This document shows positions 53,752 to 64,000 of a DNA stretch of 64,000 nucleotides, in pieces. The notes beneath the pieces were generated by a model. The model searched no databases, was not told the DNA's origin, and was given only the letters and a program-made list of their open reading frames with translations. Numbering within the stretch: the stretch's first letter is position 1; every line of letters starts with the position of its first letter. Both the position numbers and the translations under genes were made by a program. This stretch comes from Cyprinodon diabolis (lineage: Eukaryota; Chordata; Actinopteri; Cyprinodontiformes; Cyprinodontidae): NCBI GenBank assembly GCA_030533445.1, contig CM060064.1:27588126-27652125 (forward strand), given 5' to 3'.

Positions 53752-54999
53752 CACTATATTGCCAAAAGTATTTGCTCACCCATCCAAATTATTGGAATCA
53801 GGTGTTCCAATCACTTCCATGGCCACAGGTGTATAAATTCAAGCACCTAGGCATGCAGACTGTTTTTACAAACATTTGTGAAAGAATGGGTCGCTCTCAG
53901 GAGCTCAGTGAATTCCAGCGTGGAACTGTGATAGGATGCCACCTGTGCAACAAATCCAGTCGTGAAATTTCCTCGCTCCTAAATATTCCACAGTCAACTG
54001 TCAGCTGTATTATAAGAAAATGGAAGTGTTTGGGAACGACAGCAACTCAGCCACGAAGTGGTAGGCCACGTAAACTGACGGAGCGGGGTCAGCGGATGCT
54101 GAAGCGCATAGTGCGAAGAGGTCGCCAACTTTCTGCAGAGTCAATCACTACAGACCTCCAAACTTCATGTGGCCTTCAGATTAGCTCAAGAACAGTGCGC
54201 AGAGAGCTTCATGGAATGGGTTTCCATGGTCGAGCAGCTGCATCCAAGCCATACATAACCAAGTGCAATGCAAAGCGTCGGATGCGGTGGTGTAAAGCAC
54301 GCCGCCACTGGACTCTAGAGCAGTGGAGACGCGTTCTCTGGAGTGACGAATCGCGCTTCTCCATCTGGCAATCTGATGGACGGGTCTGGGTTTGGCGGTT
54401 GCCAGGAGAACGGTACTTGTCTGACTGCATTGTGCCAAGTGTAAAGTTTGGTGGAGGGGGGATTATGGTGTGGGGTTGTTTTTCAGGAGCTGGGCTTGGC
54501 CCCTTAGTTCCAGTGAAAGGAACTCTGAATGCTTCAGCATACCAAGACATTTTGGACAATTCCATGCTCCCAACTTTGTGGGAACAGTTTGGAGCTGGCC
54601 CCTTCCTCTTCCAACATGACTGTGCACCAGTGCACAAAGCAAGGTCCATAAAGACATGGATGACAGAGTCTGGTGTGGATGAACTTGACTGGCCTGCACA
54701 GAGTCCTGACCTCAACCCGATAGAACACCTTTGGGATGAATTAGAGCGGAGACTGAGAGCCAGGCCTTCTCGTCCAACATCAGTGTGCGACCTCACAAAT
54801 GCGCTTCTGGAAGAATGGTCAAAAATTCCCATAAACACACTCCTAAACCTTGTGGACAGCCTTCCCAGAAGAGTTGAAGCTGTTCTAGCTGCAAAGGGTG
54901 GACCGACGTCATATTGAACCCTATGGATTAGGAACGGGATGTCACTTAAGCTCATATGTGAGTCAAGGCAGGTGAGCAAATACTTTTGGCAATATAGTG
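53752..54999 (+). mobile_element. Complete Tc1-like transposon, 1248 bp, in the intron of the hAT gene
   Basis: Bounded by short inverted repeats of 29 bp (53,752-53,780 and 54,971-54,999; outer sequence CACTATATTGCCAAAAG) that match exactly, with TA duplications at 53,750-53,751 and 55,000-55,001. It lies antisense to the interrupted hAT gene, between its donor (55,071-55,070) and acceptor (53,673-53,672). It is a different family from the element at 27,050, with shorter repeats and a different transposase. Confidence 0.95.
53886..54917 (+). CDS. Tc1-like DD34E transposase, intact (343 aa)
   Basis: Cut-and-paste transposase of the Tc1 group. The start is taken at 53,886 ([13 protein letters not shown]), where family similarity begins; the frame stays open 38 codons upstream into the terminal repeat. 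An N-terminal helix-turn-helix lies at about residues 8-45 ([13 protein letters not shown]). The GRPR hinge is clear (SGRPRKL, residues 58-64). A second helix-turn-helix at about 68-125 includes [13 protein letters not shown]. The catalytic triad is complete: Asp154 (WSDESRF), Asp245 (QHDCAPVH) and Glu280 (NPIEHLWD), with 34 residues between the last two. It ends ...GGPTSY, followed by TGA. No stop or frameshift is present, and the length is typical. The minus-strand frames here (54,181-54,728) are shadows. Confidence 0.96.
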   Translation: MGRSQELSEFQRGTVIGCHLCNKSSREISSLLNIPQSTVSCIIRKWKCLGTTATQPRSGRPRKLTERGQRMLKRIVRRGRQLSAESITTDLQTSCGLQISSRTVRRELHGMGFHGRAAASKPYITKCNAKRRMRWCKARRHWTLEQWRRVLWSDESRFSIWQSDGRVWVWRLPGERYLSDCIVPSVKFGGGGIMVWGCFSGAGLGPLVPVKGTLNASAYQDILDNSMLPTLWEQFGAGPFLFQHDCAPVHKARSIKTWMTESGVDELDWPAQSPDLNPIEHLWDELERRLRARPSRPTSVCDLTNALLEEWSKIPINTLLNLVDSLPRRVEAVLAAKGGPTSY

Positions 55000-55071
55000 T
55001 ATTAAATATATGTTTACTACCACAAACTGCATGTTGATGATGGTAATAACCTTTACTTTTTTTGTTCTTAC

Positions 55072-55174
55072 CTGCAGTACTCATTCTGACCCAGTTGGTC
55101 AACAATCCACTACCTTTTGCTGCTTCTAGCAGATCCTTTCTTTTTTGTTTCTGACGTCTGTCTTTACTTGGCAT
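55072..55174 (-). pseudogene. Exon 1 of the hAT transposase gene
   Basis: Minus-strand ATG at 55,174 begins MPSKDRRQKQKRKDLLEAAK and ends ...RMSTA plus one base. It is followed by a good donor, GCAG/GTAAGAAC (GT at 55,071-55,070), in phase 1. The Lys/Arg-rich start followed by a hydrophobic-acid segment is typical of ZMYM-type hAT proteins, where exon 1 is short and basic. The matching acceptor TTTCTTGATCCCAG ends at 53,672. Reading on in phase gives an acidic leader (DGQKENDRSEEETEM) that leads into the repeat array, with a two-base frame slip at about 53,625. Confidence 0.75.
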
Positions 55175-56571
55175 CCTTGAACTGAAAAAGGCAAAAAATA
55201 ATGAATTATGATCAGAACAGTATATTAAACCACACTACCAATTCTTTACCCTTGTGTTTAAACCAATATGTTTTTCAGTCCATAGCACAGCATAACAATA
55301 TTAATTTCAGAGAAAATGAGACCTCTGCTATGGAGTTTAATTTATTTCACAATTATTCAATTAAAATACTAACCTCAATTAAATAATATAAAATTGTGAT
55401 CAAGACATTTTGAATTGTAAAATTTTTTTAAACAAAAAAATGTTTAGCCAAAAAAAAAATATTACATTGAAATCACAAATGTTTGTCTCTTGACGTAAAA
55501 AAATTATTTGCAAAACAAACTTATTTGCGTATGTCAGAAATCTTTCTTTTGAATACAAAGTCTTGCTAGAGATTCTCACATGATGTCCTGGGCAGGGCCT
55601 AAAATTGCAACCAAAGATTTCTGATGTGTGCAAATAAAAGTTTATGTTTTGCAAATTACTAAGTTCATGAGACAAAAATGAGTGACTTAATTAAATAAAA
55701 AAGTTTTTTAAACAAAACTTTTTGTTTAAAAAAGGAAATCATTACAATTCCAAAAGTTTTGATTACTATTTTATTTTACTTAACTGAGGCTATTTTTTTT
55801 TTCATTGAAAAATTGTGAAACACATTTAACGCCATACTCTGCGAACAAGACCATAAACTTACTTAAAGTTTGGATTGAGTTATGCCCCTTCACTAATGAC
55901 ATGCTTTTATTGAACAGGAGCAGTTTGATTGATTATTGCATACATTATATCTATCATGGTAGTTCTGGATGAGTTCTCCTTCAAGATACATATATCCATT
56001 ACTCTTAACCCTTTATTGGACCCTTTATTGGTGTTTTTGATCACTTTCAACCCCCTTACAAATGGAATCCCCCCCGTCCCTCAGTGAGGTCTAGAAACAC
56101 AAGATCTATATCCAGCTATTCAGCAAAGATACTGCTACATGACTGTACGTCTAATTTCTGCATTTGACCAATTAGATGAACCCTTGAATGATATATTACC
56201 TACTGTAAATTAAGTTGAAAAAAAATTTAACAATTCAAGAAAAAAACATAAAAAAACTTATTGAAAAGTTAAAAAGTAAAGTTAAAAAGTTAATAAGCAT
56301 AGTTAACACTTATATTTAGGTATTTAAACTAAAAAAATGAAAGTGCCAGTATCAGCATTAATGCCTCTAAGGTTATGTTGTACCAAAAAAATCTGTTTCT
56401 TTCACTCTCAGTGTTTTTCATGAACTTCTTACAGAAGCTCTTTTGTTATTTTTCTTAATATATTCGGGCAAGTTGGAGTTTCTTGTTATTACATTGACAT
56501 TCATTTTTGCCATCAAAATATTAATAATAATATTATTTCCCTAAGTGCCCTATAAAGGGTTTATTCAAATA
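55175..56571. other. AT-rich stretch downstream of hAT exon 1, nothing recognised
   Basis: Should hold the hAT promoter and the missing 5' terminus, but no inverted copy of the CAGGGCCGTGC end is found. A chance CAGGGCC at about 55,594 is in the wrong orientation. Confidence 0.45.
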
Positions 56572-56660
56572 CTTATTTATTGAAGTATGTCATAATTTCA
56601 TATTTAAAGTACTTTCAGAAGTTTGAATTCTGAATATGATCAGACTTTTCCTTTAAGGGA
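56572..56660. repeat. Dispersed repeat, copy A
   Basis: A segment of about 85 bp containing TAATTTCATATTTAAAGTAC and GAATATGATCAGAC, ending in TTTCCTTTAAGGG. It aligns with 60,966-61,062 in the same orientation. The inverse reads TTAAAGGA..., as at the ends of some TTAA-targeting MITEs, but no partner end is seen. Confidence 0.6.
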
Positions 56661-58502
56661 AGAGGTATCAGATTCTGAAAAAGAATCATAGCACTGCTAA
56701 AAGAAGTTCAGGAAAACATTTAGACGGCAGAAATAACCAATAAAATGGTTACTGAGTTAACTTTCAGTGTTTTGTTTAAGTAACAGCATGAAAGTCCTGT
56801 GTGATATCCTGATCTTTCCATCTTCACCATTCTCCACCTACTGCAGAAAAGAACCAAATGGAATAGGTAAATATATGATAAAATTTTAATGATAAAAAAA
56901 TGGAAATGACACTTAATGCATCATCTAAAAATGCTGTTGTACACAATCAAAGGCCATTTCCTGAGGTGCTCCTCTCAATCTGTGAAAGCAGAAAGTGCAG
57001 CTATGATATCCTTGATAAGTTACAGAAGGCAATGTTCACAAATTTTTAAATCCATATTTATTCTAGAAGAGACTTATTTTTGTTTACTGTTGCTCTGGAG
57101 GTCACATAAACATCATTGCTGACAGGTAATGTGGTGAACAAATTGCAGCGAACTGCGTGCCTTTGCACAACAGGACGGAAAGTGAAATGAAAGGCTTCCT
57201 GCTGCGTTTTTTTTATTGCAGTTGAAGATTATTTGGGTTAGCAGTCTATACAGTAGATATACAGTAATCATTCGGATGATGAAAGTATTAGACTTTCATA
57301 AATATATAAATAGTCATTGGCACATATTCATATCTTACTTGTTGATAAAATGCCTCTTTTATAGTTGTTTATGACATTTTTTTGACATTAGCTAAATGTG
57401 TGGGGCATTTTGAAAGAAAAATATATTTTTTTTCCAAGAATAATTTTTTTAATTAATTATATCAAACATATTTTTATTATTTGGGGAGAAATGCCATCAA
57501 ATTTCAACTACTTGAAGTGTTACTGCTAAAAATACCGCTACTATAAATGGTTCTAATCAGACAGTAAAAACAGTAAATGAAAACAAGGAGAGGAAAAATG
57601 CTCCATTTTTCTAAGTCTTTAACTCCTGTTACATTGACCTGTGGTTTGTGATTTGAATTATTAATAGCCAGTTATTGCTTTATTGCTCTAAGACGTGGAT
57701 TCTTGGGACTGTGGTGGTGTGCTACACTGCTTATCCCCCCTCATCAGAACAAGAGTGAAAGTGATATCTTCTAATGATTTGCCTCTCGTTCTACCCTCGC
57801 CTCCACCCCCTTGCTGTCTTTCAGTAAATGAGGGAAAATGATACGGTTCTCTAATGACCAGTTTGAATAATTACCATCTAAATAAAGGTCCTGTTTGCTG
57901 CAAGAAACCTTCAACCTTTTCTCTTGCTGTCTGTAACTCTCCATTGGTTTGTTTTCCATTCTTCAGTTTGTTTTTTTACATGGATATTCCATTTTTGTCT
58001 ATTTTTTAAGCAAGATGCTCCATTGCAGCTGTCAGTTTTTCTCATCCTTTTCCATACAGTTTTCCTTACTTCTCCCCACAGATCAAAGAGAAGCTCAAGC
58101 ATCCATTCCAGCTGCACATCTAGCCTTTATATCCTCAGCAGTACCTGGAAGACTGGAAAAAATGATACGAGGAAAAGTAAGAGAAAAAAAGATGAAAAAA
58201 AAAATGCTGTCTGTCTGCACGTTTATTTTGTGCCTACTAAAGTTCTTCTTCCTGCATGTTCTCCCCCTCTTTGTTAGGGTGAGGAGGAGCTGAGTTATTA
58301 AAACGCCAACCTTTCCAACAAGAGGCAATAAATCAAACTAAAAAGGAGAGGGGCATAGAGGAGAAGTGATGGGAATGAAAAGTTGGTAATATACAAGCCA
58401 GGGAGGAGAAAATGTGATGAGCAAAGGGTTTGGGAAAGAAGGAGAGAAGAAGAAATGAATGAAATCCAAGGGTTAAATAAAGAGTGCTTCATCCCGCTGG
58501 CC
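56661..58502. other. Non-coding stretch, nothing recognised
   Basis: AT-rich. Overlapping short frames at 57,771-58,328 on both strands show no domain. Confidence 0.5.
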
Positions 58503-58567
58503 TCCATCCATCCATCCATCCATCCATCCATCCATCCATCCATCCATCCATCCATCCATCCATCCAT
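58503..58567. repeat. (CCAT)n microsatellite
   Basis: About 16 tandem CATC/CCAT tetranucleotides, 65 bp. It causes IHPS and WMDG shadow frames. Confidence 0.97.
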
Positions 58568-60965
58568 TTCCTTCCGCTCATCCACCAGTGAGGCTGGTAT
58601 CTCTAACAGTCTAGTGCTGATTGTTAAACATATTTTGTTTGACTTCTCTGCAAATTATGAGATACATAATAGCATTATATCATATCATGATTATATAAAA
58701 ATATAATATTACATAATATATCATTAAAATTTTTAAAGGATAAAAAGAAAATGATTTTTTTCATTGTATTTATTTTTTTACAACTTGACAACCTATAATG
58801 TTACTTCTGCACAAATAATTTTCTAAGTGAATCTTAAAAAAAAGATATATATTCTCGGATTTAACAGTTAAAAGAATATGATGTAGAATAGAGAAAATAT
58901 GTCTGGGTTTGATAAATGATGTTTGAAATGTAATAAAGGTCTATTTCAATAATTGAATGTGAGGAAAGGGAATCTTATTGCAGTCTCTAGCCAACAGGAG
59001 TAGTAAAGGTTTTCAATCAACTTCTTGTTATATTCAACTTTTTATGTTTTTCATTTTCCCAAAATGCTTTCACCATTATTGTTACTATTATTAGGTCTTT
59101 GAGCACCTTTGCATGGCAGAGGGATAAAGAAGCGACTCAGAAAAACACCTCTTGCATGTCTTACCTGAGCTACATAATGTGTTAAAAATCTTTACTTCAG
59201 GGTCCCAGGTCTCCTGCACAGTGACTCGATTCACACTGTTCCCACACACTTGCATGCAACAAATCAATTTCCCCATGAAGTGAAAAACAAATTCACAACT
59301 AATGAAAGGCCTGAGCAGGACTGTAGAGCAAGACTGCAATTTTTTATAGACCAATTAGTGTGAAGGTGAGAACATATCTATTGTAGGCTGCCACGTGCAT
59401 TGCATTAACTAGATCCAGAATAACCAGCCCTGCCAGGTAGAGGAAACACCAACTGCAAGTTTTATATCAAATTATATCTGAATGGAAACATAAAAGCAAA
59501 ACAGAAAGTTGGATTCCTCAAAAATCTGACTGAATGTTTAAAAATAAAGCTTGAAAGAAAGGCAGTGGCTTTTCCAAACCCTAGGGGTCTTTATTTTCCT
59601 CTGACAGAAAGGAAAAAAATTAAGTTATTCTTAAAAAAAAAAGTGAATCGTTAGTTGAATGCAAAAAAGATGTCGTAAGATCTGTGCATCTTTTGGAAGG
59701 TCTGGCATCAGGAAAAGTCTTGTCCTTGATATTTTAAGAAATCTGTATCAACATTTGCAAGGGGATTACTGCTTTGAATTATGGACATGCGGCTCACAGC
59801 AGGCAAGCTGAAACCCTTAACTGGACCTGGGATAATAAAACTGGATATGGACCCGCATCAATGTTATTCATATTCTTAGCAAAGACACACAACACATCTC
59901 TGGCAGAAACTGTTGAGTTTAGTGCCATCAGAGCAGAGGACAGTGGGCTGTCTGTAGGTAGGCTGTACCTGTGGCTAAAGACATGTTCCTCAGGTGACTG
60001 TCTAGATGAAAGTGATGGAACAGCTATCTGGCTCAGAGCAGAAAGAAAGACTCACAGGCTACTTACTTTCCGTTCTTTACTGGAAGCACACCTAGTATTG
60101 TGTAGCTAATTTAGTGGAGCAGCTCAATAAAGTTGTCAAGCTGCCAATCCATTTTATTACATCGAAGGTTGGGGGGTTTACTTCCCAACTACTACAAGGG
60201 CAAATTGGTAAATACAATCATAGGAAAAGGTTTAATGTACCTTAATAATTTAATTTAAATACAGAGTAGCATTTTTGCACACACAAAAAAAACTTTTTTT
60301 GTGGAGAAAAAAAGGTTTTGGCTACAAGTCAGTGGTTTGAGGGCCTGGTTCTTGGTCCTTCCTCTGCCCTGGACCCAAGACACGGGTCCCCCCCCCACCC
60401 CCCTCGGTAGTCATGCTCACCTGGCTCCTGGGCCACACTTTGGACACCCATGGCAATGCTGTACGGAGTTGTTTTATTTTTGCCTAATGCATCTAAAAAC
60501 AGAACTACATTGATTACATGTCAGACAACCAACACAGTTTGTTGAGCTGTAACAATCCATTTCAATATGTTTCCAAAAATATTTTGTTCAACACTTTATG
60601 TATAGGATTGAATTAATAAAATACCAACAAAAGGGCAAATAAAAGTGTTTAAATTGCAGCAAAACATTTCATAGACATAACAGCCATGTTGGATTTCGAA
60701 AGCAAAACTAGTAGAAACATCTGATTTGTGAAAATCTGACTTCTCGGGCCATTCTTTTGTCATATGTAGCAACATTTCGAAGCACAATGTTTTAAAGATG
60801 ACTTGGATAATAGCGTGTTGTGACAAACACCAGATACAGCACTGGGACTTACTCAACAGCCGATACTGCACCGTGATGTCACAAACCGGTAGGTGGCAAT
60901 AGTGTTCTTTAACAAACCAAACCAATGCCTTTAGTAAAGCAAATTCAAATGAAAATTACTTTTAA
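58568..60965. other. Non-coding stretch, nothing recognised
   Basis: AT-rich. The 111-codon frame at 59,774-60,109 has no recognisable domain and no splice support. A short C-rich run lies at about 60,388-60,403. Confidence 0.45.
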
Positions 60966-61062
60966 TGAAAAAAAAATCATTTATTGAACAGTATGTAATA
61001 ATTTCATATCTAAAGTATTTTTCAGAAGTTTTAATTCTTAATATGATCGGATTTCTCCTTTA
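60966..61062. repeat. Dispersed repeat, copy B
   Basis: Related to 56,572-56,660 by shared TTTATTGAA, ATAATTTCATAT, TTTCAGAAGTTT and AATATGATC blocks in the same order, with scattered differences. Confidence 0.6.
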
Positions 61063-61307
61063 AATGTGGAACTCCAGCTCTTGAAGGTCCAAAGATGAAA
61101 ACAATGCATAAATGTACCAGCTGTGTGTGTGTGTTCTTTTTATATATATTTCGTTAAATAACTGATAAAAATATAACCAAAATAATTATCATATTAGTAA
61201 AAACAGTCACAGAAAAATCTGTCCTAAAAAAAAAATCAGTTTTTTTTTTTAATGAGATATAATGCACAACTGAATTTACAAACATATCTTTCAAATAGTT
61301 TAAATCT

Positions 61308-61512
61308 GTGGTCTCAAACTAAAATCCTCAAGGGTCAGTGCCATACAATGTTTAGACGTGTCCCTTGCCCTACACACCTGATTTAAATGGCTTACAACTA
61401 TCTCACTGGTATGTACAGTAATCAAGCTTTACAGAGCTATGCTAATGAGATCATTGAAGTCAGGCATGTTGAAATAGAGATGCATCTAAGAATTGTAAGA
61501 CACTGGTCTTTA
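61308..61512. mobile_element. Degraded hAT-type MITE, similar in style to 5182-5396
   Basis: The left end GTGGTCTCAAACTAAAATCC with CTCAAGGGTCAGTG, and an inverse right end AAGACCAGTGTCTTAC, are imperfectly inverted. Internal CACACCTGATTTAAATGG and CAGGCATGTTGAA blocks match a common fish element plan. No target duplication is clear. Confidence 0.5.
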
Positions 61513-62719
61513 TTTATCTAAAGCTGTAGAAGCTAAACCATAAAGTACACAGGTTGTTTTATCAATATTCTGTAACATTTTAATGTAAGAAGTAAAGTTT
61601 ACAGAATTAGCTTAAACACCATACTGTATCAGCTTTATTTGTTTGTAATCCTTGCATTTTAAACTAACCCACCACTGAAAACATGCTTTGATAATGCTCT
61701 ATAATGACATCACCAATTAAATAAATAAGAATAGGATCTTTAGCCTGATGTGGAAGGTTAAATAGTAATATGATTCAAGCCACTCTTAAGTGCCTGATGT
61801 TTGTGTTTTTTCGTAAACCTCTCAGGCTTCCTTTCTTTATCCCACTTATCTTTAAAAGCCCTGAGAGAGACATCAGTCACTGCTCTGTCAAAAACACACT
61901 CAGACATACGCTAATTATTCTCATCCATGCATTTGTTGTCCAGTCCTTGTAAATGCACACTGTGTTTATGATTGTAATAATACTCAAAAAAATAAATGGG
62001 GCAATAAAAAACAATATTTTTATCTCTTACATCTCTTTTCCACTGACCTGAAACAAATACGTTGATCACACACCATGTTTTTTTTTTTTTTTTTTAATAA
62101 GTATAAGATATATATATTTTTTGAAACTGTGAATATATGGTATGGTATTCTTGTTTTTTTTTTTTTTTTTTTGCAGTTCTTGAAGGTCTGACATTCTTAC
62201 ATAGTAAAACAGAGTCCAAGAATCACCCTGCTGGGATCTAATTTAAGAAACAACAGGAAAAACAAGCTGATCAAACGGATCAAGACAATGCTGCAAAGCT
62301 CAGGGGTCTCTGTCAGAACTGTCAGCTGTGACACATATGACATTTCATTGTCTCCTTTAATTCCCAGATTTTTCCCCCCTAAAAATCTGCTCTTTTATGC
62401 AGTCCCAACCTTTGCACTTTTTTCACTCTTTTTCATTTAACAATAATAAAAAAAAAAACCTTAACATATGTAAGGATTTTATGTCAGAGACCAACAAAAA
62501 GCAGGGCATAATTGTAAAGATAATGCGAAAATTATAAAGGGTTCTCAGTATTTTCTTGTTAACAAATAAATGTCTAAAAACTGTTTTTTTTTTTACTTTT
62601 GGTTGTTTTTAGTCCATCAGTCGATTACATTTTTTTTTTTTTTTTTTTTTTTTTTTACATACGGTTGCTGTTAAAGATACAGCACTGAAGTAGCTTAATT
62701 TCCTAGGAAAAACATGCAG
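61513..62719. other. Non-coding stretch with long T runs
   Basis: T homopolymers at about 62,080-62,096, 62,154-62,172 and 62,630-62,656. No gene recognised. Confidence 0.5.
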
Positions 62720-63300
62720 TCTGATCATTGAAAGCTTTGTTTCCGTCTCAATGGCCCTTATTTGTGAGGTTCCTCAGGGCTTAATTCTTAGCTCGCTTCT
62801 GTTTTTGTTACCCACTGTTTTCGTTTTTGATACCTACTCCCTTTAGGGTCTACTTTAACAAAACATAGTATTTCCTTCCATTGCAGACAACTTTCAGATT
62901 TACCTGCCTTTGATACATAATAATCCTTGCTCTATCTAATCCCTTTTAAATTAGATATATTTGGATATGTCAAGCCTTTAATGCCTCTAAATATTTTGAT
63001 TTTCAAATGGAGAAAAAAGAAAAATATTTTATTCAGGCCTGGTAATACATCACACCACCAGCTTATTGATTTTTGATGCCTAGAGCCATAACTTTTAGCC
63101 TTTTAGGCTTTGGCTCCCAGACTTAGGAAATTATTGCCTATTAGACAGGGTTCTTCACTTCCTATTTTTAAGTCTCTTTTAAAAGCAAATTTATAACAAT
63201 TAGCATTTGACAGGTTTATTTTAAGAGCGTTTTAATGTCTGTCTAATTTCTTCTGTTTATTTTGTGCTTGTACAGCACTTTTAATAAACATATTGTTTTA
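62720..63300 (+). mobile_element. L2-type LINE remnant (RT core piece plus 3' end)
   Basis: The blocks GAGGTTCCTCAGGGCTTAATT (62,768-62,788; VPQGLI, RT) and TGCAGACAACTTTCAG (62,883-62,898; degenerate ADD region) are followed by C-terminal blocks around 63,110-63,180. The tail TTTTGTGCTTGTACAGCACTTT is typical of L2-type 3' ends. Stops and deletions are frequent, so it is a dead copy. Confidence 0.65.
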
Positions 63301-63418
63301 CTCATTGAATACATTGGATTTAATGACCTTCTAAAACTCTTTTTTACTGCAGTTACTGCTGCAAGTTATCAATGTCCACCTTGCCCATTCAAAGACTTGT
63401 ACACATTTACATTCATCA

Positions 63419-63424
63419 CATATA

Positions 63425-63506
<82 letters not shown>
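63419..63506. repeat. (TA)n microsatellite
   Basis: A TA run of about 88 bp with a short TG interruption at the start and CA repeats at the end. Confidence 0.97.
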
Positions 63507-63715
63507 TTTCCATTTTGTTAACTTTTTTGCAAAAAATCTATAAATCTTAATTCACCTCATAACTATCCTGTTTGCTTTAAGGGGAGAAAATGTGACTGTA
63601 GCTGATATGTGACAATTATTTTTAGCTCCTTTACTCCATCCTACCTCTTCTTTAAAACTTACTTTAAAGATTGTGTTCAGTGATGATTAAATGTTAATGC
63701 TTGTCTTGCCTGAAG

Positions 63716-63895
63716 CCAACAATGCTCTCAAATACAGAGCAATTAAAATCTTAAGGACAAATCTGGATGAAGCAATAGCCTTTGGTTTGTTTGTTGAGAC
63801 TGCGGGTCTGGGGTCAGCCAATGACCCTTACAAACAAACAGACCTGAAGCACACTGACATCATCACAATGCTGAGAGCGCTCATGGCTGACAATG
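63716..63895 (+). CDS. Probable internal exon of an unidentified host gene
   Basis: A 180-nt segment preceded by CTTGTCTTGCCTGAAG (acceptor AG at 63,714-63,715) and followed by the donor AATG/GTTAGTG (GT at 63,896-63,897). Both junctions are phase 1, so it is a symmetric 60-codon exon. The peptide (NNALKYRAIKILRTNLDEA ... TDIITMLRALMADN) has a normal, non-repetitive composition. The reading frame meets a stop just upstream (63,688) and just after the donor (63,898), as expected for an exon edge. I do not recognise the family. The window ends in TTGTTCCTGCAG, which fits the next acceptor. The exact acceptor could differ. Confidence 0.6.
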
Positions 63896-64000
63896 GTTAG
63901 TGCATGAAAAAAAGACCATGAATAATAAAAAAGCAAAGAGGGATTGTTTGGAGAAAACATTAGCCTGCTTTTATGGTGGAATTGTTGTTTGTTCCTGCAG
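63896..64000 (+). other. Probable complete short intron (105 bp)
   Basis: Starts GTTAGTGC and ends TTTGTTCCTGCAG at the last base of the window. The length is typical of short teleost introns. A CTAAC/CTGAC-like branch point is not obvious. If right, the next exon begins at the first base beyond the window. Confidence 0.5.

Larger units (their letters stand above)
41987..55174 (-). pseudogene. hAT transposase gene (ZMYM/TTF-finger, DUF4371 type), two exons, broken
   Basis: On the minus strand this is one transposase gene. Exon 1 is 55,174-55,072, the intron is about 55,071-53,672, and exon 2 runs from about 53,671 to the stop at 41,987. Order in exon 2: a short acidic leader, a 9.3-kb in-frame repeat array, the conserved N-terminal segment, a TTF-type zinc finger, DUF4371 with the first catalytic Asp, the second Asp region, and a C-terminal hAT dimerisation domain with the catalytic Glu. 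Three lesions are visible: a frame slip where leader meets array (about 53,625), a GAG-to-TAG change (44,776-44,778) and a one-base frameshift (about 43,390). An intact Tc1-like transposon lies in the intron. Without the array the protein would match a usual hAT transposase. As sequenced it cannot make the full protein. Assembly error in the array remains possible. Confidence 0.85.

Noticed and set aside
54209..55174. 321-codon minus-strand frame running from hAT exon 1 through the nested Tc1
   Set aside because: Only the first 103 nt is real hAT exon. The rest reads past the GTAAGAAC donor into antisense Tc1 sequence.
55590..55605. CAGGGCC as the missing second terminus of the hAT element
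   Set aside because: It is in direct and not inverted orientation relative to the 41,150 end, and similarity stops after 7 bases.
58298..58706. Frames with IHPS or WMDG repeats
   Set aside because: Produced by the (CCAT)n microsatellite.

Overview
The window looks like a non-coding, repeat-rich stretch of a vertebrate genome, most probably a teleost fish. The signs are low coding density, intron-style splice signals, long (TA)n microsatellites, and a repeat population typical of ray-finned fish: Tc1-like transposons, hAT transposons with their miniature derivatives, and decayed L2-type LINEs. I see no bacterial features, no complete host gene and no RNA gene. Species and chromosome cannot be fixed from the sequence.

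Layout. 1-8.4 kb is intergenic or intronic DNA with three miniature hAT-type elements; the best, at 2173-3470, has a perfect 8-bp target duplication. 8.4-10.1 kb is a decayed Tc1-like transposon on the minus strand, interrupted by a 391-bp almost perfectly palindromic element. 10-27 kb is AT-rich non-coding DNA with large (TA)n tracts, a 33-bp C run and pieces of hAT elements. 27,050-28,661 is a complete, young-looking Tc1-like transposon with an intact 334-codon transposase and apparently identical 202-bp inverted repeats. 28.7-41 kb is non-coding, with a Tc1 remnant, an L2-type LINE remnant and one weak exon or promoter candidate near 31-31.7 kb.

41.1-55.2 kb is the most unusual region. A minus-strand hAT transposon of the ZMYM/TTF-finger, DUF4371 type carries its transposase in two exons. 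Between the start of exon 2 and the zinc finger, the gene has grown to about 9.3 kb by amplification of an in-frame 66-bp (22-codon) glutamate-rich repeat, roughly 125 units. Six extra copies of the first ~55 residues of the conserved N-terminal domain are embedded in the array, which gives a strictly alternating higher-order pattern. The array stays open in the sense frame for 2,928 codons. The gene is broken by a frame slip at the array start (~53,625), one nonsense codon (44,776-44,778) and one frameshift (~43,390), although all three hAT catalytic acidic residues remain. A second intact Tc1-like transposon (53,752-54,999) sits in intron 1 of this gene.

55.2-63.7 kb is again non-coding, with MITE-like fragments, a CCAT microsatellite, an L2-type LINE tail and a (TA)n tract. 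At the right edge, 63,716-63,895 looks like a genuine internal exon of an unidentified plus-strand host gene. It is followed by a 105-bp intron that ends in an acceptor at the last base of the window, so much of the preceding DNA could be an intron of, or upstream of, that gene.

The autonomous genes here serve only their own transposition. The window is mainly a record of nested insertions (Tc1 in hAT, palindromic MITE in Tc1) and of runaway tandem amplification inside a transposase gene.
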